In this document: positions 27,047 through 37,731 of the stretch, piece after piece
Position numbering within the stretch: the first letter of the stretch is position 1
Layout: every line of letters starts with the position of its first letter
NCBI GenBank assembly: GCA_036374835.1
Contig: DASUTB010000094.1
Location: forward strand, 1-46,957
Reading direction: 5' to 3'
Origin: DASUTB01 sp036374835
Lineage (GTDB): Bacteria > Actinomycetota > Actinomycetes > Jiangellales > Jiangellaceae
Length of the DNA stretch: 46,957 nt
Notes under the pieces: generated by a model
What the model saw: only the letters and a program-made list of their open reading frames with translations
The model's database searches: none
What the model was told of the DNA's origin: nothing
Program-made: the position numbers and the translations under genes

Positions 27047-27484
27047 TCAGTCCGCGACCGGGAGCTCGATCCGGCGCAGCGGGTCTCCGCCGTCGATGTA
27101 GAGACCTGCGCCCGGGACGAGCATCCGCGCCAATCGCTGCAGTCCTCGCTCGCCGGCGCTCGGAAAACGGCCGTCGAACGCGCCCACCCGAATGGCGAAG
27201 GCGAGGTCGAAAGGTTCCTCGCCGGGATCGGGCTCGAGGTCTTCGACGGCACTGCACCGTGCGCTCAACCGTCCGGCCCCGATCAGGTCGGCGGAGGATT
27301 CGGTCAGCTGCGCGATCGCTTTGGCGGACCGGTCGACGGCCAGGACGTGGCCGCCGGGGCCGAGCCGCTCGGCCACCGCCCTTGCCGCTGCCCCCGGACC
27401 GCACCCGATCTCGATCACCCGCATGCCGGGCCGGAGCGGGAGGGCCGCCACGACGCCGGCCAGCCGCGGCGAGAGCGGGCTCAT
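27047..27484 (-). CDS. Small class I SAM-dependent methyltransferase
   Basis: The 145-residue protein (with the chosen start) begins MSPLSPRLAGVVAALPLRPG. SAM motif I is VIEIGCGPGAAARAVAERLG at about 23-42, then LAVDRSAKA for the acidic ribose contact. It is short for the superfamily, so it has little substrate domain. A longer frame reaches 27580, but that would translate a palindromic repeat (27554-27608), so ATG 27484 is preferred even though its ribosome site is weak. The target is unknown. It lies downstream of glyQS on the same strand with the repeat between them. Confidence 0.7.
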   Translation of the reverse strand: MSPLSPRLAGVVAALPLRPGMRVIEIGCGPGAAARAVAERLGPGGHVLAVDRSAKAIAQLTESSADLIGAGRLSARCSAVEDLEPDPGEEPFDLAFAIRVGAFDGRFPSAGERGLQRLARMLVPGAGLYIDGGDPLRRIELPVAD

Positions 27485-27553
27485 GTATCGCGTCCCGAGG
27501 TCGTCGTCGTCGATCGCATGGCAGTACGGTAACCAGCGCACTTGGTACGCATC

Positions 27554-27601
27554 GCGACCCGTCGACGGGTCGCTAAGCATGCTGAGGCGGCGTTTACGTG
27601 A

Positions 27602-27608
<7 letters not shown>
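27554..27608. repeat. Palindromic repeat type B1, at the glyQS stop
   Basis: A perfect 20-bp palindrome (27554-27573) is followed by a right edge ending TTTACGTGATCATTCT at 27608. This edge matches the right arm of the element at 43383-43446. The glyQS stop (27602-27604) lies inside it: on the gene strand the element edge reads GAA TGA TCA CGT. It probably acts as terminator for glyQS. Confidence 0.8.
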
Positions 27609-30607
<2,999 letters not shown>

Positions 30608-30897
30608 CCTCGCCAGAAGTCGTGGATGCCGGGATGGCCGGCACCCGGCGCGTCGTCTCGGCCAGCAAGTCTACGGCCCGTGTCGCATGGCTGCGGGCCC
30701 CGGCCGACCTGACATCCGCCATCTGGCGCGCGTGCCGTGACTGCCATTCGAGTCGCCTCGACGGCTCGGGCTGAGAGGACGCTAAGAAGTTGCCAAGAGC
30801 ACGCTGAGATTCTCGCCGGAGCTCTGGCGTCCTGGCCGAACGGTTCCTATATTTCCTGCCGACAACTCAACAGATCGTCTTCCTCATGGAGTGACAG
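30608..30897. promoter_or_regulatory. Divergent intergenic region between glyQS and the NEW3 surface-protein gene
   Basis: These 290 bp hold no gene that I can support. A TATATT at 30848-30853 is a possible -10 for the plus-strand gene, whose ATG at 30898 has GGAG 6 bases upstream (30888-30891). No good -35 precedes the TATATT. I looked for a glycine T-box or riboswitch ahead of glyQS and found no recognisable stem with a T-box sequence. Confidence 0.3.
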
Positions 30898-32052
30898 ATG
30901 AAGGGACGAACCCCCGCTAAGATCCTTTCTGCCGCTCTGGCCGGCACTCTGATCACGACCGTCGCCGCGACTCCCGCAACCGCGGCGGAAGTCATCACTC
31001 CCTATCCGTCGGTCGCTGCGGAGCCCGGCCAGACCAGCACGTTCGACCTCCAGATCATGTCGGACGAATCGGAGACGGTGAACGTCGAGGTCACTGAGGC
31101 GCCGGAGGGCTGGACCACCGTGCTACGCGGAGACGGACGGCAGGTGTCCGCCGTCCATACGAGTCCGAGCGAGGCCGGCGAAGTGCAACTCGACGTCAGT
31201 GTCCCGGACGATGCCGAGGCAGGGCGCCACCGCGTGGTGGTCAGAGCTTCGGGCGCCGCCAGCGGGACGTCCACCCTCCCGCTCACGCTGGAGATCGTCG
31301 AACAGGCACCACAGGCGTTCGAGCTCAGCGCCGAGTATCCGTCGTTACAGGGCGACGCGTCCGAGACCTTCAATTTCAACCTGACGCTGGAGAACCGCTC
31401 CAGCCAGGATGCGACGTTCTCGATCGCGGCTGGTGGACCGCAGGGATGGACGGTCAATGCCCGCCCGGCCGCACAGCAACAGGCGGCGTCGTTCACCGTC
31501 CCCGCAGGCGACTCGTCATCGATCACCGTCGAGGCCCAGCCGCCCGAGGGAGTGGCCGCGGGCACGTACGAGCTCGGCGTGCAGGCCAGCGGCGAAAGCG
31601 GCGGGCCGCTGCAACAGGTGCTCAACGTCGAGATCATCGGTTCCACATCGATGACCTTGTCCACCGCCAACGAACGGCTCAGCATGTCCGGAAATGCGGG
31701 CGAGGCGTCGACCGTGACACTCGTCATCACCAACGACGGCAACACGCCGCTCGAGGGCGTCGAGCTCAGCAGCACGCCGCCGACGGACTGGGAGGTCGAG
31801 TTCGAGCCGTCGTCCGTTGACGTGCCGGCCGGGCAGAGCACGCAGGTCAACGCGCGGATCACTCCGGCCGGTAACGCGGTCGCGGGCGATTACTCGGTGA
31901 CGCTGAGCGCGGCCGGCGGTGGCAACAACGAGTCGGTCGACATCAGGTACGCCGTCGAAACGTCCGGCTGGTGGGGCTTCGTCGGCGTTCTGTTGATCCT
32001 GGCCGCGCTCGCCGCCCTGTTCGGCGTCTACCGGAGGTACGGACGGCGATGA
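30898..32052 (+). CDS. Secreted, membrane-anchored protein with tandem NEW3-type domains
   Basis: The 384-residue protein has a signal peptide (about 1-29, ending ATPATAA). Three Ig-like NEW3 (alpha-galactosidase-associated) repeats follow at about 35-133, 140-235 and 245-345. Each has the pattern G-x-x-x-x-F-x-L...V-PAG-x-S/T (for example VPAGDSSSITVEAQPPEG and VPAGQSTQVNARITPAGN). A single helix at about 358-377 and a basic tail RRYGRR anchor it, leaving the repeats outside. Its stop overlaps the ABC ATPase start by 4 bp. It is likely the extracytoplasmic partner of that transporter, binding or presenting the exported substrate; this role is inferred from context. Confidence 0.85.
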   Translation: MKGRTPAKILSAALAGTLITTVAATPATAAEVITPYPSVAAEPGQTSTFDLQIMSDESETVNVEVTEAPEGWTTVLRGDGRQVSAVHTSPSEAGEVQLDVSVPDDAEAGRHRVVVRASGAASGTSTLPLTLEIVEQAPQAFELSAEYPSLQGDASETFNFNLTLENRSSQDATFSIAAGGPQGWTVNARPAAQQQAASFTVPAGDSSSITVEAQPPEGVAAGTYELGVQASGESGGPLQQVLNVEIIGSTSMTLSTANERLSMSGNAGEASTVTLVITNDGNTPLEGVELSSTPPTDWEVEFEPSSVDVPAGQSTQVNARITPAGNAVAGDYSVTLSAAGGGNNESVDIRYAVETSGWWGFVGVLLILAALAALFGVYRRYGRR

Positions 32053-33035
32053 CCGGCGCGACGACGGGTTCGGTGGTCACGCCGGACGCGCCCGCCGCGA
32101 CCACCGCCATCTGGACTCAGCAGCTCACCAAGCGCTACGGCAAATTCACCGCGGTCGACCGGCTCAGCCTCGAAGTGCGGGCCGGCGAGGTCTTCGGCCT
32201 ACTCGGACCGAACGGCGCGGGCAAGACCACCACCATCTTGATGCTGCTCGGCTTGTCCGAGCCGACAAGCGGCGACGTGCGGGTCGTGGGTGTCGACCCG
32301 ACCCGCAACCCGCTCGACGTCAAGCGCCGCGTCGGCTACGTGCCCGACAGCGTCGGCTTCTACGGCCACCTGACCGGGCGGGAGAACCTGGAGTACACCG
32401 CAGCCCTCAACGGCCTCGACCCAGCGGCGGCGCGGGAGCGGATCGCCGGGCTGCTCGATCAGGTCGGCCTCACCGAGCGTGCCGACGATCCGGTCAAGGT
32501 CTACTCGCGAGGCATGCGCCAGCGGCTCGGGATCGCGGACGCGCTGGTCAAATCGCCGGATGTGCTCATCCTGGACGAGCCGACCATCGGCTTGGACCCG
32601 CGCGGCATCGACCACGTGCTGCAACTCGTGCACGAGTTGGCGAGCGAGCAGGGCGTGGCCGTACTGCTCTCGTCCCACCTGCTCGGCCAGGTGCAGTCCG
32701 TGTGCACCCGTATCGGCATCTTCGTACGCGGGCGGATGATCGCGTCCGGCACGGTCGACGAGCTCGCCGCCGAGCATGGCAGGCGGCTCGTCCTCGAGGT
32801 CGCCGTCGCCGAGCCGAGCGCCGACCTGGCCGACGTGCTGGCCGGCGTGCCAGGGGTGGTCCAGGTGGACCGCGACGGTTCCGGCTGGGTGGTCGGGGCG
32901 CAGGACGACGTTCGCGCGGCGGTGACGCGCCGGTTGCACGAGCGCGATCTCACGGTCGTGCATCTTCATCAGCGCACCGAAGAGCTCGGGGCGATCTACC
33001 GCAGGTACTTCGCCGAGGAGGGCAGCAATGAGTGA
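32049..33035 (+). CDS. ABC transporter ATP-binding protein (ABC-2 export type)
   Basis: The 328-residue ATPase has Walker A GPNGAGKTT at 53-61, the CcmA/NatA-like YVPDSVGFYGHLTGRENL after it, the signature SRGMRQRLG, Walker B VLILDEP and the switch SSHLL. A C-terminal domain (about 235-328) typical of export ATPases follows. The start is the ATG at 32049, coupled as ATGA to the preceding gene. It overlaps the permease start by 8 bp. The three genes form one operon, presumably an exporter, or a machine that acts on the surface protein. Confidence 0.92.
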   Translation: MTGATTGSVVTPDAPAATTAIWTQQLTKRYGKFTAVDRLSLEVRAGEVFGLLGPNGAGKTTTILMLLGLSEPTSGDVRVVGVDPTRNPLDVKRRVGYVPDSVGFYGHLTGRENLEYTAALNGLDPAAARERIAGLLDQVGLTERADDPVKVYSRGMRQRLGIADALVKSPDVLILDEPTIGLDPRGIDHVLQLVHELASEQGVAVLLSSHLLGQVQSVCTRIGIFVRGRMIASGTVDELAAEHGRRLVLEVAVAEPSADLADVLAGVPGVVQVDRDGSGWVVGAQDDVRAAVTRRLHERDLTVVHLHQRTEELGAIYRRYFAEEGSNE

Positions 33036-34131
33036 CCGATCCCGGATCCGTCGCCTTAGCGACCGGGCGGGATCCACGCTGGCCGCCGGTCTCCGTCCGC
33101 TTCGCACCGGCGTGAAGACGGCGCGCGGGCGTTCGCTGTCGGTGCTCGACGCCGCGGCTGCACGGGTTGGGCTCGCACCCCGTCCGGCGGCACCGCAGCC
33201 CGGATGGCGCACCGTCGCGCGTAAGGAGTTCGGCGACCACATCGCGTCACTCCGGTTCCTCATCCTGCTCGTGATCATCGGGCTGGCGTGCCTCGTCGCC
33301 GTCATCAACGCCGCGGGCTTCTTGCGGGACGTCGCGAGCGGTACCGCCGACGCGCCGATCAGCAGCCCCTTCTTGTTGTTGTTCACCCAGTCGGACAACG
33401 AGATCTTCCCGTTCGTTCGATTCCTCGGGCTCTTCGCACCGCTGGTCGGCATCGCATTCGGCTTCGACGCGATCAACCAGGAACGAGCGGACGGCACCCT
33501 GCCGCGACTCGTCTCACAACCGATCCACCGAGACGACGTGATCAACGGCAAGTTCGCCGCCGGCCTGGCGACCATCGGCGTGACCCTCGCGATCGTGGTC
33601 GTCATCATGTCGGGTGTCGGCATTCTTCGGTTGGGAGTGACTCCGTCGGCCTCCGACGCAGCCAGGCTGGTCGCGTTCGTCGTGATCACGCTCGCCTACG
33701 TCGGCGTCTGGATGGCTTTCGCGATCCTGTGCTCGGTGCTGCTCAGGCGGGCCGCGACGGCCGCGCTCGTCGTGTTCTCAACCTGGCTCGTTCTGACGCT
33801 GTTCGGCACGTGGCTAGCCGGCCTCGTCGCGGGTGCGGTCGGCCCGGCCGACGAACTCGGCCGGCGGAACTTGGAGTACACCCTCTCCCAGTTCACCCCG
33901 GCCGGGCTTTACGACGCCAGCGCCGCGTCGGTGTTGGCGGACCCGAGTTTCCAGGTGGCGATGTTGGGCCGCGGTGATCTGGAGCAGGCGGCGAACGTGG
34001 TCGACCTGAACTTCTCGTTGCTACAGAGCCTGCTCGCGGTATGGCCGCAGGTGACGGCCCTCGTGGCGGTCTGCGTGGTGCTGTTCACGGTCGCCTACAT
34101 GGCGTTCCTGCGCCAGGAGATCCGCGCCTGA
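33028..34131 (+). CDS. ABC-2 type permease
   Basis: The 367-residue membrane protein has about six helices. The first 65 residues are basic and soluble. After TVARKEFGDHIASLRF comes a first helix (about 77-98), then a large outside loop with FLLLFTQSDNEIFPFVRFLG. The IAFGFDAINQERADGTLPRL segment follows, typical of ABC-2 permeases (NosY/NatB-like), and four further helices complete it. It pairs with the ATPase at 32049-33035. The substrate cannot be inferred. A palindromic repeat lies just beyond its stop. Confidence 0.88.
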   Translation: MSDRSRIRRLSDRAGSTLAAGLRPLRTGVKTARGRSLSVLDAAAARVGLAPRPAAPQPGWRTVARKEFGDHIASLRFLILLVIIGLACLVAVINAAGFLRDVASGTADAPISSPFLLLFTQSDNEIFPFVRFLGLFAPLVGIAFGFDAINQERADGTLPRLVSQPIHRDDVINGKFAAGLATIGVTLAIVVVIMSGVGILRLGVTPSASDAARLVAFVVITLAYVGVWMAFAILCSVLLRRAATAALVVFSTWLVLTLFGTWLAGLVAGAVGPADELGRRNLEYTLSQFTPAGLYDASAASVLADPSFQVAMLGRGDLEQAANVVDLNFSLLQSLLAVWPQVTALVAVCVVLFTVAYMAFLRQEIRA

Positions 34132-34141
34132 CGCTTCCGAT

Positions 34142-34209
34142 CGATCACGTTCGGCAGGCGTGGCGACATCCCACCACCCATGCAGGCATGGTGTGATGTC
34201 GCCACGCCT
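34142..34209. repeat. Palindromic repeat, type A copy 2
   Basis: Arms 34156-34176 and 34189-34209 pair at 20 of 21 positions around a 12-nt loop. The left flank CGATCACGTTCGGCAGGCG matches the 1982-2069 element on the opposite strand, but the matching right outer arm is lost, so this copy is decayed on one side. It lies between the ABC permease stop and deoC and could terminate the ABC operon. Confidence 0.8.
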
Positions 34210-34232
34210 AGTGGCGCATAGCCGCGACCACC

Positions 34233-34238
34233 TAAACT
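34233..34238 (+). promoter_or_regulatory. Candidate -10 element of deoC (leaderless start)
   Basis: TAAACT fits the actinobacterial -10 pattern TANNNT and ends 6 bases before the deoC ATG, so transcription would begin at or next to the start codon. No convincing -35 is present, which lowers confidence. Confidence 0.35.
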
Positions 34239-34244
34239 CGGTGT

Positions 34245-35219
34245 ATGACCGTGTTGACCGCGCTGGGCGACTCCCACCTCGCCGACATCACCGCGTCGGA
34301 GACGTCGCTGCGCCGGTTCCTACACGGTCTGCCCGGGGTCGATCAGGTCGGTGCGGAGTCCCGAGCGGCCATGCTGGCGTCCCGCTCGATCAAGACGACG
34401 TCCAAGCAGTGGGCGATCGACCTGGCCATCTCCATGATCGACCTGACGACGCTCGAAGGTCAGGACACGCCGGGCAAGGTTCGCGCGCTGTGCTCCAAGG
34501 CGCAGCGGCCGGACCCGTCCGATCCGACCGTCCCTCCGGTCGCCGCGGTGTGCGTCTACCCGGATCTGATCGCGACGGCCGCCGATGCGTTGCGCGGTTC
34601 CGGTGTCCATCTCGCCAGCGTCGCCACCGGATTCCCGTCCGGACGGACGACACTCGAGGTCAAACAGATCGAAGCCCGCGCCGCCGTGGCCGCGGGTGCC
34701 GACGAGGTCGACATGGTCATCGACCGCGGCGCATTCCTCGCCGGCAACTACGGGCAGGTCTTCGACGAGATCGTCGCGGTCAAGGAGGCGTGCGGAGGCG
34801 CTGACGGGCAGAGTGCGCACCTCAAGGTCATTCTGGAAACCGGCGAGCTGGCCACCTACGACAACGTGCGCCGCGCATCGTGGCTGGCGATGCTGGCCGG
34901 GGCAGACTTCATCAAGACCAGCACCGGCAAGGTCGCCCCGGCGGCGACGATGCCCGTCACGCTCGTCATGCTCGAAGCGGTGCGCGACTTCCGCGACACG
35001 ACCGGGCGGCAGGTCGGCGTCAAACCGGCCGGCGGCATCCGCACCAGCAAGGACGCGATCCGCTACCTGGTCATGGTCAACGAGGTCGCCGGCGACGACT
35101 GGCTCGACCCGAGCTGGTTTCGCTTCGGCGCGTCCAGCCTGCTCAACGACCTGCTCATGCAGCGCCAGAAGACCAAGACGGGCCGCTACGCCGGGCCGGA
35201 CTACTTCACCCTGGACTGA
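34245..35219 (+). CDS. deoC: Deoxyribose-phosphate aldolase
   Basis: The 324-residue class I aldolase splits 2-deoxyribose-5-phosphate into acetaldehyde and glyceraldehyde-3-phosphate. The Schiff-base lysine is Lys224 in DFIKTSTGK, and the second active-site lysine is Lys260 in VGVKPAGGI. The strand VDMVIDRGAF (about 155-164) carries the acidic residue. The length fits the longer DeoC subgroup with an N-terminal extension. No strong ribosome site precedes the ATG; a TAAACT box 6 bases upstream suggests a leaderless message. The next two genes encode aldehyde dehydrogenases that could oxidise the acetaldehyde. The 133-bp gap to them contains its own promoter-like sequence. Confidence 0.95.
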   Translation: MTVLTALGDSHLADITASETSLRRFLHGLPGVDQVGAESRAAMLASRSIKTTSKQWAIDLAISMIDLTTLEGQDTPGKVRALCSKAQRPDPSDPTVPPVAAVCVYPDLIATAADALRGSGVHLASVATGFPSGRTTLEVKQIEARAAVAAGADEVDMVIDRGAFLAGNYGQVFDEIVAVKEACGGADGQSAHLKVILETGELATYDNVRRASWLAMLAGADFIKTSTGKVAPAATMPVTLVMLEAVRDFRDTTGRQVGVKPAGGIRTSKDAIRYLVMVNEVAGDDWLDPSWFRFGASSLLNDLLMQRQKTKTGRYAGPDYFTLD

Positions 35220-35296
35220 AGACCGATACCACGTTTGCACGGAGCGCCCACGTATCACCCCGGCATCGAAGCGGCGAGCGATGCCGGTCAGGTCGG

Positions 35297-35326
35297 TTGA
35301 GGGACTACCCTGGATCGCAGTAACCT
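35297..35326 (+). promoter_or_regulatory. Candidate sigma-A-type promoter of the aldehyde dehydrogenase pair
   Basis: TTGAGG at 35297-35302 and TAACCT at 35321-35326 are separated by 18 bp and fit TTGAnn/TANNNT. The predicted start point lies about 20 bases before the ATG at 35353. This allows the two dehydrogenase genes to be expressed apart from deoC. Confidence 0.45.
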
Positions 35327-35352
35327 CCTAGACCGCTACGGACTGATCTGCC

Positions 35353-36786
35353 ATGGCCAAGTTCGAATACGCACCGGCTCCCGAGTCGCGTGCGATCGTC
35401 GATATCGCCAGCTCGTACGGGCTGTTCATCAACGGTGAGTTCGTCGACTCGATCGACGGTACCGCTTTCAAGACTGTGAACCCGGCGACCGAGGAGGTGC
35501 TCGCCGATGTGACGCAGGCCGGTCCGCAGGACGTCGACGCCGCCGTCGCCGCGGCCCGCCGCGCCTACGAGACGACATGGTCGACGATGTCCGGCAAGGA
35601 CCGCGGCAAGTACCTGTTCCGTATCGCGCGAATCATTCAGGAGCGCTCGCGAGAGCTGGCGGTGCTGGAGTCCATCGACAACGGCAAGCCGATCCGCGAG
35701 TCGAGGGACGTCGACGTCCCGCTCGTCGCCGCGCACTTCTTCTACAACGCCGGCTGGGCGGACAAGCTCGACTATGCGGGCTTCGGCGTCAATCCGCAGC
35801 CGCACGGCGTTGCGGGCCAGGTGATCCCGTGGAACTTCCCGCTGCTGATGCTGGCGTGGAAGATCGCCCCGGCGCTCGCGACCGGCAACACCGTCGTGCT
35901 CAAGCCGGCCGAGACGACGCCGCTGACCGCGCTCACGTTCGCCGAGATCTGCCAGCAGGCCGACCTACCGCCGGGTGTGGTCAACATCATCACCGGCGCC
36001 GGGGAGACCGGACGCACGCTCGTCGAGCACCCGGACGTCGGCAAGGTCGCGTTCACCGGGTCGACCGAGGTCGGTAAGGCGATCGCCCGATCCGTCGCCG
36101 GCACGACGAAGAAGGCCACGCTCGAGCTCGGCGGTAAGGCAGCCAACGTAGTGTTCGACGACGCGCCGATCGATCAGGCAATCGAGGGCATCGTCAACGG
36201 CATCTTCTTCAACCAGGGGCACGTCTGCTGCGCGGGATCGCGGCTGCTGGTCCAAGAGTCGGTCTACGACGAGGTGCTCGGCTCGCTCAAGCGCCGGCTC
36301 GGGACGCTGCGAGTCGGCGAGCCGCTGGACAAGAACACCGACATCGGTGCGATCAACTCGGCCGAGCAGCTGGCCCGGATACGCGAGCTGTCCGAGGTGG
36401 GCGAGGCCGAGGGGGCCGAGCGCTGGTCGCCGCCGTGCGAGCTTCCCGAGCGGGGCTACTGGTACCCGCCGACGGTGTTCACCGGCGTCTCGCAGGCTCA
36501 TCGGATCGCTCGCGAGGAGATCTTCGGGCCGGTGCTGTCCGTGCTGACGTTCCGCACACCCGAGGAAGCGGTCGAAAAGGCGAACAACACGCCGTACGGG
36601 CTTTCCGCAGGCGTGTGGACCGAGAAGGGCTCGCGCATCCTGTGGATGTCCCAGAAGCTGCGCGCCGGGGTCGTCTGGGCGAACACGTTCAACCGCTTCG
36701 ACCCGACCAGCCCGTTCGGAGGCTACAAGGAGAGCGGCTACGGCCGCGAAGGCGGACGGCACGGCCTGGAGGGTTACCTGAAGTGA
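35353..36786 (+). CDS. NAD(P)-dependent aldehyde dehydrogenase, catalytic (ALDH16-like first half)
   Basis: The 477-residue enzyme has all catalytic parts: Asn161 in PWNFPLL, Glu258 in LELGGK, and Cys292 in FFNQGHVCCAGSR. EIFGPVLSVL and NTFNRFDPTSPFGGYKESG near the end complete the fold. The text around the cysteine resembles the ALDH16 family, where a catalytic domain is joined to a second, inactive dehydrogenase domain. Here that second part is a separate gene overlapping by 4 bp. Downstream of deoC, the likely substrate is acetaldehyde from deoxyribose breakdown, giving acetate. The ATG is clear, though the ribosome site is weak. Confidence 0.93.
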   Translation: MAKFEYAPAPESRAIVDIASSYGLFINGEFVDSIDGTAFKTVNPATEEVLADVTQAGPQDVDAAVAAARRAYETTWSTMSGKDRGKYLFRIARIIQERSRELAVLESIDNGKPIRESRDVDVPLVAAHFFYNAGWADKLDYAGFGVNPQPHGVAGQVIPWNFPLLMLAWKIAPALATGNTVVLKPAETTPLTALTFAEICQQADLPPGVVNIITGAGETGRTLVEHPDVGKVAFTGSTEVGKAIARSVAGTTKKATLELGGKAANVVFDDAPIDQAIEGIVNGIFFNQGHVCCAGSRLLVQESVYDEVLGSLKRRLGTLRVGEPLDKNTDIGAINSAEQLARIRELSEVGEAEGAERWSPPCELPERGYWYPPTVFTGVSQAHRIAREEIFGPVLSVLTFRTPEEAVEKANNTPYGLSAGVWTEKGSRILWMSQKLRAGVVWANTFNRFDPTSPFGGYKESGYGREGGRHGLEGYLK

Positions 36787-37673
36787 GTACGGCGGCGAAG
36801 CAGGCCGAACGGCTGGCGATCAAGAAGACGTACAAGCTCTACATCGGCGGCAAGTTTCCGCGCTCGGAGTCCGGCCGCTCGTACAAGGTCACCGATAGTA
36901 AGGGACGGTTCCTCGCCAACGCTGCCTGGGCGTCGCGCAAGGACGCGCGGGACGCCGTCGGCGCAGCGCGCAAGGCACTGCCCGGATGGTCCGGCGCGAC
37001 GGCGTACAACCGCGGCCAGGTGCTGTACCGCGTCGCGGAGATCATGGAGGGTCGTCGCTCGCAGTTCATCGACGAGGTCGTCGCCGGTGAGGGCATCTCG
37101 CGCACCCGGGCCGAGAAGTCCGTCGACGAGGCGATCGACCGCTGGGTCTGGTACGCCGGATGGTCGGACAAGATCGCCCAGGTGGCCGGGTCGACGAACC
37201 CGGTGGCGGGCCCGTACTTCGACTTCTCCATTCCGGAGCCGACCGGCGTCGTCGCAGCGCTGGCGCCGCAGAACTCGTCGCTGCTCGGCCTGGTGTCGGT
37301 GCTCGCGCCTGCAGTGATCGGCGGCAACACGGCGGTCGTGACGGCGTCCTACGAACGTCCGCTGCCGGCGATCACGCTCAGCGAGGTGCTCGCGACGTCC
37401 GACGTACCCGGCGGCGTGGTCAACATCCTGACCGGCAGGGTCGGCGACACGGCGCCAACGCTGGCCTCGCACATGGACGTCAACGCGATCGATCTCGCCG
37501 GCGCGGCCGGCGACGACGAGCACGCGACCGAGCTCGAGCTGGCCGCGGCGGAGAACCTCAAGCGCGTCATCCGCGCGCCGTCGACCGAGCCGGACTGGAC
37601 CAAAGCGCCCGGCATCGGCCGCATCACCGCGTACCTGGAGACCAAAACCGTCTGGCACCCCGTCGGCGTCTGA
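36783..37673 (+). CDS. Truncated, cysteine-free aldehyde dehydrogenase-like protein (ALDH16-like second half)
   Basis: The 296-residue protein aligns in order with the NAD-binding half of aldehyde dehydrogenases (YKLYIGGKFPRSESGRSYKV, then GVVAALAPQNSSLLGLVSVL and PGGVVNILTG). It stops before the catalytic domain. It has no cysteine at all, and the Asn of the PWNF motif has become PQNS, so catalysis is not expected. The reading frame is intact, so it is not a recent break. The GTG at 36783 overlaps the preceding stop (GTGA), which predicts co-translation with the active enzyme. It is most likely a structural partner, as the pseudo-domain is in ALDH16. Confidence 0.9.
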   Translation: MSTAAKQAERLAIKKTYKLYIGGKFPRSESGRSYKVTDSKGRFLANAAWASRKDARDAVGAARKALPGWSGATAYNRGQVLYRVAEIMEGRRSQFIDEVVAGEGISRTRAEKSVDEAIDRWVWYAGWSDKIAQVAGSTNPVAGPYFDFSIPEPTGVVAALAPQNSSLLGLVSVLAPAVIGGNTAVVTASYERPLPAITLSEVLATSDVPGGVVNILTGRVGDTAPTLASHMDVNAIDLAGAAGDDEHATELELAAAENLKRVIRAPSTEPDWTKAPGIGRITAYLETKTVWHPVGV

Positions 37674-37683
37674 CGCGTTTGGC

Positions 37684-37731
37684 GTGAACCGGTCGAACCG
37701 TTCACCGCGGCGACTGATCATTCGTGATCAG
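37684..37731. terminator. Two hairpins between convergent genes
   Basis: The first hairpin (about 37684-37705) pairs GTGAACCGGT with ACCGTTCAC, one base short. The second has perfect arms 37714-37720 and 37725-37731 (CTGATCA/TGATCAG) with a TTCG loop and lies in the last codons of the NUDIX-GNAT gene. Together they can terminate both convergent transcripts. Confidence 0.5.

Noticed and set aside
27485..27580. A longer N-terminus for the small methyltransferase
   Set aside because: It would translate the type B1 palindromic repeat, and the family N-terminus fits the ATG at 27484.
30608..30897. A T-box or glycine riboswitch ahead of glyQS
   Set aside because: No T-box consensus, specifier stem or tandem glycine aptamer pattern was recognisable.
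36783..37673. The second aldehyde dehydrogenase as a decaying pseudogene
   Set aside because: The frame is intact, starts with an overlapping GTG coupled to the active gene, and matches the pseudo-domain logic of ALDH16, so it is reported as a gene.
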